Of a stretch of 14,679 bases of DNA, positions 7,430 through 13,066 are shown in pieces. The notes beneath the pieces are model-generated. The model was not told the origin of the DNA. It saw only the letters and a program-made list of their open reading frames with translations, and ran no database searches. The stretch lies in assembly GCA_039180865.1 (NCBI GenBank), contig JBCDCZ010000097.1:1-14679 (forward strand). Direction: 5' to 3'. Within the stretch, counting starts at the first letter, position 1, and the number at the start of each line of letters is the position of its first letter. A program made the translations under genes and the position numbers. The DNA comes from JBCDCU01 sp039180865. GTDB lineage: Bacteria > Pseudomonadota > Alphaproteobacteria > Rhizobiales > JACESI01.

Positions 7430-7858
7430 TCACGTAATCTTCCGCAAAAGCGCAATCAATTGTCTGCGCTCAGATGCGTCTAGCCCGCCATAGGTTTCTT
7501 CCGTGACGGCGTGAGCCCGGGTTAGGGACGCTTCCGCGATCTCTTCGCCCTTGTCGGTAAGGCTGACAAGCTGAAGCCGACCGTCGCCGACAGCCTTTCT
7601 TGTTTGAACGAGACCGCGTTCCCGCAACCGATCGACCACGCCTTTGATCGTCGCTGAATCCATGGCGGTATGTCGGCCAAGTTCGTTTTGCGAGAGTTCG
7701 CCGTGTTCAAGGAGTTTCGCAAGCGCCGCAAAGCGCGTGGGCGTAAGGTCTTGGGGCATGCGCCCCGCGAATATTCCAGTATGGCGCTGGTTCGCTTTAC
7801 GCAGGATAAAGCCGATCTGATCATCCAGCCGATAATATGTGTCTTCCTGTAATGCCAA
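7430..7858 (-). CDS. MarR-family transcriptional regulator
   Basis: 142-residue winged-helix dimeric repressor/activator. The MarR layout is complete: N-terminal dimerisation helix (YYRLDDQIGFILRKANQ), DLTPTRFAALAKLLEHGELSQNELG leading to the helix-turn-helix (about 54-83, with the MDSATIKGVVDRLRERGLV recognition part) and the beta-wing with the conserved DGR (Asp92-Arg94). There is no Cys, so a thiol-based redox switch is excluded; a small-molecule ligand is expected. The start is TTG at 7858, the only start near a strong GGGGGG ribosome-binding site. It is divergent from the three-gene operon beginning at 8218, the usual arrangement for a MarR regulator and its target, and two inverted repeats lie in the shared spacer. 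It converges with the L,D-transpeptidase gene on its other side. Confidence 0.93.
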   Translation of the reverse strand: MALQEDTYYRLDDQIGFILRKANQRHTGIFAGRMPQDLTPTRFAALAKLLEHGELSQNELGRHTAMDSATIKGVVDRLRERGLVQTRKAVGDGRLQLVSLTDKGEEIAEASLTRAHAVTEETYGGLDASERRQLIALLRKIT

Positions 7859-7918
7859 TTTGCCCCCCGTAATCTAAGGCCAATAAACAGCCTTGCTCGT
7901 CACCGGCTCAGTGCTCTT

Positions 7919-7936
7919 CCGTTTGTGTGCAAACGG
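7919..7936. promoter_or_regulatory. Candidate MarR operator 1
   Basis: CCGTTTG-TGTG-CAAACGG: a perfect inverted repeat with 7-bp arms and a 4-bp spacer, 60 bp upstream of the regulator's start codon. Size and symmetry match typical MarR operators. Assignment to this regulator is inferred from position. Confidence 0.5.
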
Positions 7937-7978
7937 TCTTGGTGCGCTACGATGGCAGCTTACTAAACTTTCGTCTAA

Positions 7979-8221
7979 TGTAACAGGTGCAGACCTGTCA
8001 AATCAAACTGCCAGAATCTGTCCATCGATCATGACCGTATCGTTGTAGAAATTGCTTCTGCCTCCGGGAAAGGCTCAGAGAAGGATCTGGTTCCTTCCGG
8101 TGCACCGCGGACGGTCGAATTGCAATCGCAAAGCGCCTCCGGCAGTGCATTTGCCGCATTTGGAATAGCGTTTATCCGCCGCAAACCGGTAGCCTTCCTG
8201 AAGATCAGGGAGGATGAATGA
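7979..8221 (+). other. Open frame without standard start, ending in an ATGA overlap with the next gene
   Basis: The frame is open for 80 codons and ends with a TGA at 8219-8221 that overlaps the ATG of the racemase-fold gene (ATGA), a layout typical of translational coupling. It has no ATG or GTG and only a late TTG; a CTG at 8018 is the earliest conceivable start and has no ribosome-binding site. The C-terminal part (SGSAFAAFGIAFIRRKP, then a charged end) is plausible as protein. It may be a chance opening, a decayed upstream gene, or a small gene with an unusual start. Confidence 0.2.
7983..7998. promoter_or_regulatory. Candidate MarR operator 2
   Basis: ACAGGT-GCAG-ACCTGT: a perfect inverted repeat with 6-bp arms and the same 4-bp spacing as the repeat at 7919-7936. 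Centre-to-centre distance to that repeat is 63 bp, about six helical turns. The arm sequences differ, so the two may bind different proteins or share only architecture. Confidence 0.45.
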
Positions 8222-9069
8222 GCTACGAGAAACCTGCGCACTGGAAGCACCAGGATAATAAGCTTTTCTTCCATCAGGTGGGGTTCACATGCCCGCCGAA
8301 GGATTTCGATGCTGCCCCTTCCGATTTTCTAAGAATGGCGCCGGAAACGGTGGGGGTTCATGGTCGTATGCTCCATTTGTCTGACTACGCGCACGAACTT
8401 TCCCAGCGCAAAGCGAATTTCGCGCTCTTAGAAGAGTTCGTCGAATGCATGGCGAACAATGGTGCGGATGTTTGCGGGCAGGTTGGCTCGAACTGGGTTC
8501 ACGCAAGCGGACTTGGAGTTGAGGGGATCCGAGACTATTGCGACCGTCTTTCCGAGACTTATGAAACACCCTTTCACATGGCAGGTTACGCCATGGTCGA
8601 AGCGCTCCGAGCTCTCAATGTTGAAAAGGTTGCGCTCAACGCAGTCTATCACTGGCCCGCATGGTGGCAGGGAACGGTTGGTTTTTTGAAAGAGGCAGGT
8701 TTCGATGTGATCTGGGCCGGGAACTTCGTCGATCAGGGCTGGTTTGCGAGCCAGGAAGAGGTGAATGCCGCAATCTGGTGTTTCGATGGAGATCTTGCGC
8801 AAAAGTCGATGGATTATGTCGCCGAGAAAGCGCCGAACGCCGATGTCTACCTTGCGAATGGAATGTGCAATTTCCGTCGCGGACCGGATGGCCTCGCCCA
8901 GCGGTTCGTTCATCTCGAAATCATGCTTGAAGAGCGGCTCGGCAGACCGGTTGTCACCCATGACAACGCGCTTTACTGGCGGATTTTCAAGACGCTCGGC
9001 GTCGTACCCGTCAAACCTCAGGGGCGTCTGCTCTCAAGCCTCAGTGAAACGCCTTCTTCGAACGGATAG
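8218..9069 (+). CDS. Asp/Glu racemase superfamily enzyme, arylmalonate decarboxylase/maleate isomerase-like
   Basis: 283-residue cytoplasmic enzyme of the two-domain racemase fold that works by cysteine proton transfer or covalent catalysis. Family segments are MVEALRALNVEKVAL (126-140), FLKEAGFDVI (156-165) and the closing LEERLGRPVVTHDNALYWRIFKTLGV. The second catalytic Cys is present (NGMCNF, Cys217). At the first site, where racemases and maleate isomerases carry Cys, the protein reads GQVGSNW (Gly90-Ser91-Asn92); arylmalonate decarboxylase likewise has Gly there with a Thr-Ser oxyanion pocket. Decarboxylation or a one-base isomerisation of a malonate- or maleate-type acid is therefore the best guess. 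Cys86 is close in sequence but offset by four residues. It has a good ribosome-binding site (GGGAGG, 4 bp before ATG) and is first of a three-gene operon, 4 bp before the next gene. Confidence 0.8.
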   Translation: MSYEKPAHWKHQDNKLFFHQVGFTCPPKDFDAAPSDFLRMAPETVGVHGRMLHLSDYAHELSQRKANFALLEEFVECMANNGADVCGQVGSNWVHASGLGVEGIRDYCDRLSETYETPFHMAGYAMVEALRALNVEKVALNAVYHWPAWWQGTVGFLKEAGFDVIWAGNFVDQGWFASQEEVNAAIWCFDGDLAQKSMDYVAEKAPNADVYLANGMCNFRRGPDGLAQRFVHLEIMLEERLGRPVVTHDNALYWRIFKTLGVVPVKPQGRLLSSLSETPSSNG

Positions 9070-9073
9070 TTAT

Positions 9074-9811
9074 ATGCCGAAAATCCTTGCCCTTTGGGCA
9101 GTGCCGCGGTCCACATCGACAGCCTTTGAATGGATGATGCGCCAGCGTGGCGACATGACTTGTTTTCATGAGCCGTTCGGTGAAGCCTGGTATCAGGGCG
9201 AGGCTCCGCTTTGGCCGCGCGCAATCGAGAGCAGCAAACGGACACCTGGCCTCACATTGCAAAGTGTTCGGGATCATCTGTTTGGTCTTGCGGATGCCGA
9301 AGCCGTCTTCATCAAGGACTTCCCGCATTACATCGATCACATGTGGGACGATGCTTTCTTATCGAACTTCATACATTCCTTCCTGATCCGGGACCCGGCC
9401 AAAACAATCACATCCATGTTCGACAAGTGGCCTGATTTTCACGAAAAGGAAGTCGGATTTTCCGAACAGCGCGGGTTGTTCGATCGGATCACCGAGTTGA
9501 ATGGAAAACCGCCGCCCGTGCTTGATAGCGATGATCTTTTGGAGGACCCGGTTGGAATGGTTCGGGTCTGGTCGGAAGCAGTCGGGATTCAGTTCATGGA
9601 ATCGGCGCTTTCCTGGGAGCCGGGCGCGCGTGACGAAGTGAGCTGGTGGGATGGCGGATCGTTCCATGCCAATCTCCGCAATTCCGATGGTCTGAAACCG
9701 CAAAAAAGGACCTATAAAGAGATCGGCGATGTGCCGGATCGCGTGCGCGAAGTCTATAATGAGTGTCTTGCGCACTATCAGCACCTTCACGCGTTTCGGC
9801 TGAAGGTATGA
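9074..9811 (+). CDS. Sulfotransferase-like P-loop protein
   Basis: 245-residue protein with the PAPS-binding signatures of sulfotransferases: the 5'-phosphosulfate loop ALWAVPRSTSTAFEW (Pro11-Thr16) followed by the FHEPFGEAWY strand, and the 3'-phosphate site FLIRDPAKTITSMF (Arg106-Asp107 with Thr113/Ser114). The PRSTSTAFE...HEPF pattern is that of the small group annotated as sulfotransferases and also seen fused to or named with branched-chain aminotransferase-like proteins in plants. It would move sulfuryl from PAPS to a hydroxyl or amine; the acceptor is unknown. The ATG at 9074 is chosen because the protein begins there with the beta strand of the P-loop; the frame stays open upstream only as a shadow of the preceding gene. 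It lies 4 bp after that gene and shares ATGA with the next, so the three proteins are translated together. Confidence 0.82.
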   Translation: MPKILALWAVPRSTSTAFEWMMRQRGDMTCFHEPFGEAWYQGEAPLWPRAIESSKRTPGLTLQSVRDHLFGLADAEAVFIKDFPHYIDHMWDDAFLSNFIHSFLIRDPAKTITSMFDKWPDFHEKEVGFSEQRGLFDRITELNGKPPPVLDSDDLLEDPVGMVRVWSEAVGIQFMESALSWEPGARDEVSWWDGGSFHANLRNSDGLKPQKRTYKEIGDVPDRVREVYNECLAHYQHLHAFRLKV

Positions 9812-11037
9812 CTGCAAGGATGAAAGCAGCCTCTTCGATTTCTGAGGTCGTCCGGTCCGGGCTTTGTATCGGCTGTGGGCTCTGTGAGGCCGTTACGGAT
9901 GGTCGTGTCCGGATGAAAGAGACCGCGCAGGGGTCCCTCAGACCCGATCCATCAGCCGAGTTCTCGCCGAAGGAAGAAGCGCTTCTTCTCAACGCCTGCC
10001 CGGGCGTGCGGATTGAGGCGCCGCCAGAAAGTGTGTCGAACTTTGAGGATGTCTGGGGCGCTTATGAGACCATGGCGGAAGCCTATGCCGGTGATTCTGA
10101 TATCCGTCACCGTGCTGCAACCGGCGGCGTTCTGACTGCACTCGGCGTTCATCTCTTAAAGGCAGGGAAGATCGCTTTCATTCTCCATGTTCGCGCTGAC
10201 CCGGATCGCCCGATGCGGTCGATCTTTGTGATGAGCGAGACCGTGGAAGCCGTAAAGGCAGCGACAGGGTCTCGGTATGGACCGGTCGCTCCGCTTGCCG
10301 GGCTCGAGGCTGCGCTCAAGCGTGAGGAACCGTTCGCCGTCGTCGCAAAGCCATGTGATCTGAACGCGCTCTTTAATTTCGCACGCTCGGATCCCCGGAT
10401 TAACCGTTATTGCCGCTTCCGCCTTGCAATGGTGTGCGGCGGGCAATCGCGCCTGACCAAATCGCGCGCGCTTCTTGAAGAGTTTGGCGTGCGTGAAGAG
10501 GACCTCACGCTCTTTCGCTATCGCGGCTATGGCAATCCAGGACTGACGCGCGTTGAAACCCGCGACGGGTCGACATTCACAAAGACTTATAATCAGCTGT
10601 GGGAAGACGAGGGGACCTGGGAGATCGAGTCCCGCTGCAAGATCTGCCCGGATGCGCTGGGTGAGTGTGCGGATGTCGCTGCTGCCGACATCTGGCCGGG
10701 CGGTGCACCGGAGGGTGAGGACGACGGGTTCAACGGCATCATAACGCGCAACCAACGCGGTGTGCATCTTGTGGCCGATGCCCAGACTGCGGGCGATCTT
10801 GTTGTCGGAAAAGATCTGTCCGTTGCGGAGTTCAATGATTTCCAACCGCATCAGGTACGAAAGAAGCACGCGCTTCTTCCTCGCCTTGAAGGGATGGCCG
10901 AGGCGGGCTCAGCCATCCTCGACATCGATCGCGTGCGGTATCAGCGGCTTTCGGAAACCCTGACGGACGATGACTTCACGGCACAGAAGAAAGGCGCTTT
11001 TGACCGGGTCAAAAGCGGCCGGTTTTCAGAAAACTAA
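9808..11037 (+). CDS. FrhB/FdhB-type (coenzyme F420 hydrogenase beta subunit family) iron-sulfur flavoprotein
   Basis: 409-residue cytoplasmic redox protein of the COG1035 type. An N-terminal 4Fe-4S site is LCIGCGLCE (Cys20, Cys23, Cys26) with Cys64 in ACPGV as likely fourth ligand. The FrhB N domain follows (RAATGGVLTALG, GSRYGPVAPL, VAKPCDLNALF with Cys183), then the C domain with Cys210 in VCGG, LFRYRGYGNPGL, and a second cluster RCKICPDALGECADVAAADIWPGG (Cys277, Cys280, Cys287). Family members bind FAD and move electrons between ferredoxin or F420 and a substrate; chlorophyll-pathway relatives include BciB (8-vinyl reductase) and HCAR. This N-terminal motif is not the BciB form I remember, so it is treated as an uncharacterised paralogue. 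The ATG at 9808 overlaps the sulfotransferase-like stop; an ATG at 9820 is possible. It converges with hemN, 35 bp between stops. Confidence 0.88.
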   Translation: MTARMKAASSISEVVRSGLCIGCGLCEAVTDGRVRMKETAQGSLRPDPSAEFSPKEEALLLNACPGVRIEAPPESVSNFEDVWGAYETMAEAYAGDSDIRHRAATGGVLTALGVHLLKAGKIAFILHVRADPDRPMRSIFVMSETVEAVKAATGSRYGPVAPLAGLEAALKREEPFAVVAKPCDLNALFNFARSDPRINRYCRFRLAMVCGGQSRLTKSRALLEEFGVREEDLTLFRYRGYGNPGLTRVETRDGSTFTKTYNQLWEDEGTWEIESRCKICPDALGECADVAAADIWPGGAPEGEDDGFNGIITRNQRGVHLVADAQTAGDLVVGKDLSVAEFNDFQPHQVRKKHALLPRLEGMAEAGSAILDIDRVRYQRLSETLTDDDFTAQKKGAFDRVKSGRFSEN

Positions 11038-11072
11038 AACACTCCAGCGGTCCGCCTAAAGCGTCCGTGGAA

Positions 11073-12422
11073 TTAGATCGATACGGCGTGGCGTGCCGTG
11101 TTCTGCGGCAGATAGGCGTCGAACAGGGACGCGACGATCCGAACGGCAGGCGCGCCCTTATCGGTCAGTGCCACGCGCCCGTTTTCGAACGTCACGATCC
11201 CGTCACGGGTGAGATCCACCAGACCATCCTCCGCTTCATGATACCAGCTTGTCGGCACGCCGAAACGATCGGCCGCCGCGTTGAGGTCGACAGTTCCTGA
11301 ACACATCAGGCGTTCGATGACATGGCCGCGCAAGCTGTCATCGCCTGAAAAGGCGATGCCCTTTCCAACCGGTAGGTGTCCCGCTTCGACGGAACGGGCC
11401 CATGCACCGGTTTCCGCAATGTTTTGGACATAGCCGGACGGTGTTCGTCCGATTGATGTGGCGCCAAGGCCGAGGAGCGCGGTTGCAATGTCCGTCGTAT
11501 AGCCTTGAAAATTCCGCCTCAGCGTTCCTTCCCGATGGGCTTCTGCCATGGAGTCATCCGGAAGGGCGAAATGATCGAGACCGATTGCCTGATAGCCTGC
11601 CGCTACGAGCGCTTTAGAAGACGCTGTTGCCTGGGCGAGGCGTTCATCCGGGCCGGGCAGCGCTGCTTCGTCAATGAGGCGCTGCTTTTTCGCCATCCAG
11701 GGCACGTGAGCGTAGCCGAAGAGAGCAATACGGTCAGGGCGCATTTCGATGCATAATCTGATTGTCTCAAGGAGCGTTTCCACCGTCTGGTGCGGTAGGC
11801 CGTAAATGAGATCGAAGTTGATATTTGAGACGCCGGCTTCCCGCAAGCCATCGACTGAGGCCCGAACCATATCAGCCGGTTGGATCCGGTTGATCGCAGC
11901 CTGAACTTTCGCATCGAACTCCTGGACTCCGTAGCTTGCCCGCGTAAAGCCGAGCGCCCCGATCCGCTTGATCATGTCAGGGGTCAGCGTGCGCGGGTCG
12001 CTCTCAATTGCAAGTTCGGCGCCGTCAGCCACGTCAAAGCGTTGGCGGACTTTGTCCATGGCGCGGGCAAGTTCATCGGGATCGAGCGCTGTTGGCGTGC
12101 CGCCGCCCCAATGAAGGTGGGAGAGCGTCATACGGCCTGGAAGGTGATCGGCGACAAGGTCGATCTCTTTCAAGAGCGTATCAGCGTAGCGCGCAATCGG
12201 CTCGAGGCGGGTCGCAAGCTTCATGTTGCAGCCACAATACCAGCAAAGCTTCCTGCAGAATGGGACGTGGAGATAAAGCGAGACCGGTTCGCGGGGATCA
12301 AGGTTCTCAAGCCAGCTCGCATATTCATCCGACCCGATTCCGGTATGGAAATGCGGTGCCGTCGGATAGCTGGTGTATCGAGGCGTTGATCGGGTTGCGA
12401 ATTTTCTCAAAAATTCTGTCAT
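11073..12422 (-). CDS. hemN: Oxygen-independent coproporphyrinogen III oxidase
   Basis: Radical-SAM enzyme that oxidatively decarboxylates two propionates of coproporphyrinogen III to give protoporphyrinogen IX without O2, feeding heme and bacteriochlorophyll. At 449 residues it is full length. The diagnostic N-terminus PRYTSYPTAPHF (14-25) is present, which separates true HemN from HemW. The 4Fe-4S motif is CRKLCWYCGC (Cys56, Cys60, Cys63, plus Cys65), preceded by Tyr50 and followed by the SAM-binding HWGGGTPT (Gly106-Pro110). Further hallmarks are IESDPRTLTPDM, SYGVQEFDAKVQAAINR and GYTTD at about 311-315. It is third in the minus-strand run after bchE and bchJ, with a 32-bp gap from bchJ. 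No clear FNR box (TTGAT-N4-ATCAA) was seen in that gap, so transcription probably comes from upstream of bchE. Confidence 0.97.
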   Translation of the reverse strand: MTEFLRKFATRSTPRYTSYPTAPHFHTGIGSDEYASWLENLDPREPVSLYLHVPFCRKLCWYCGCNMKLATRLEPIARYADTLLKEIDLVADHLPGRMTLSHLHWGGGTPTALDPDELARAMDKVRQRFDVADGAELAIESDPRTLTPDMIKRIGALGFTRASYGVQEFDAKVQAAINRIQPADMVRASVDGLREAGVSNINFDLIYGLPHQTVETLLETIRLCIEMRPDRIALFGYAHVPWMAKKQRLIDEAALPGPDERLAQATASSKALVAAGYQAIGLDHFALPDDSMAEAHREGTLRRNFQGYTTDIATALLGLGATSIGRTPSGYVQNIAETGAWARSVEAGHLPVGKGIAFSGDDSLRGHVIERLMCSGTVDLNAAADRFGVPTSWYHEAEDGLVDLTRDGIVTFENGRVALTDKGAPAVRIVASLFDAYLPQNTARHAVSI

Positions 12423-12454
12423 GATTTCATTGCCTTGGTGCGCTTCGGGGAGCG

Positions 12455-13063
12455 CTATTTTCTGGATAGTTTGAGTTCAAACCTGCAGTCCTGCGCGCCC
12501 GACCAGCAACACAGTGTGTTGCGAACGGTGGCGACAGGCGTGACGAGCCTTTGAAAAAGCTTTTCGAAGACCGCCGTGTGCCATGCACAATCTGGCATCG
12601 TGAGGGGGGTGTTTCTGATTGAAATCAAGAACTGCGGACGTGCCCCAACTTTGACTGTGCCGGATCCTGCAAATGTCCAGGCATTGCGGTGGATGGCTTT
12701 CAGGAGCATTCGGGCAGAGAGGCCCGTGGGAAGAACCGACATGGTCGTCCTGGCAATCGCAGGAATGCGATTTGCAATCACGTAGTCTGCTGTGCGCCTC
12801 CCGGCATCTCGGGCAATTTCAGATGCCTCGCCTGCGGGAAAGACGTCCCAAAGCATTCTCAGAAGTGCCGCTGGAATGTCTTCGTCGATCATGTCGGCGG
12901 GTGGATTACCGAACAGGCTCGGAAACCCTGCACGAACGAAGAACTTGCGCGCTTCGTCCGCGCCTCTCATCTCGCCCAAAGCATTTGCGAGTTGGATCAC
13001 CGCATTGGGGCCGACAACGCCACGCGGTGCGTCTCCAAGCGTTTGTGCCGGAGCCTGCCCCAT
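12455..13063 (-). CDS. bchJ: Bacteriochlorophyll biosynthesis protein BchJ (V4R-domain)
   Basis: 202-residue protein matching BchJ by its N-terminal VGPNAVIQLANAL (17-29), the DMIDEDIPAALLRMLW segment, the ADYVIANRIPAIA helix and a C-terminal V4R-like domain with Cys159, Cys185, Cys186 and Cys193. BchJ was first proposed as the 8-vinyl reductase; later work in purple bacteria assigned that step to BciA or BciB, and BchJ is now thought to help handle Mg-protoporphyrin substrates. The V4R domain suggests binding of a small ligand or tetrapyrrole. The ATG lies 3 bp after the bchE stop and the two genes are surely co-transcribed, as in several purple bacteria. No Rossmann fold or iron-sulfur signature is present that would make it a reductase by itself. 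Confidence 0.9.
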   Translation of the reverse strand: MGQAPAQTLGDAPRGVVGPNAVIQLANALGEMRGADEARKFFVRAGFPSLFGNPPADMIDEDIPAALLRMLWDVFPAGEASEIARDAGRRTADYVIANRIPAIARTTMSVLPTGLSARMLLKAIHRNAWTFAGSGTVKVGARPQFLISIRNTPLTMPDCAWHTAVFEKLFQRLVTPVATVRNTLCCWSGAQDCRFELKLSRK

Positions 13064-13066
13064 TTC

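Larger units (their letters stand above)
7859..8217. promoter_or_regulatory. 359-bp divergent regulatory spacer between marR-type gene and the racemase-fold operon
   Basis: Two perfect inverted repeats (7919-7936 and 7983-7998) lie in the half nearer the regulator and are listed separately. No strong sigma-70 pair is visible; TTGGTG (7939-7944) with TACTAA (7961-7966) at 16-bp spacing is the best weak plus-strand candidate and would sit between the two repeats. The half nearer the operon contains an open frame without a normal start (7979-8221), described as a separate entry. The operon's ribosome-binding site GGGAGG is at 8208-8213. Confidence 0.5.

Noticed and set aside
7859..8217. PpsR/CrtJ site (TGT-N12-ACA) in the operon spacer
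   Set aside because: Each TGT in the first part of the spacer was checked and none has ACA 12 bp downstream.
8029..8274. Minus-strand 81-codon frame in the MarR/operon spacer
   Set aside because: It overlaps the start of the racemase-fold gene in antisense, has no ribosome-binding evidence and no family likeness.
8765..9073. Extended N-terminus for the sulfotransferase-like protein
   Set aside because: The extra 103 residues are a frame-shifted reading of the racemase-fold gene; the P-loop strand starts right after the ATG at 9074.
10156..10869. A 237-codon minus-strand open frame inside the FrhB-type gene
   Set aside because: Antisense shadow of a gene with intact iron-sulfur and FrhB motifs; no independent domain content.
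11038..11072. Possible bidirectional terminator between the FrhB-type gene and hemN
   Set aside because: Only a GCGG-T-CCGC micro-palindrome is seen, without a stable stem-loop or T-run.
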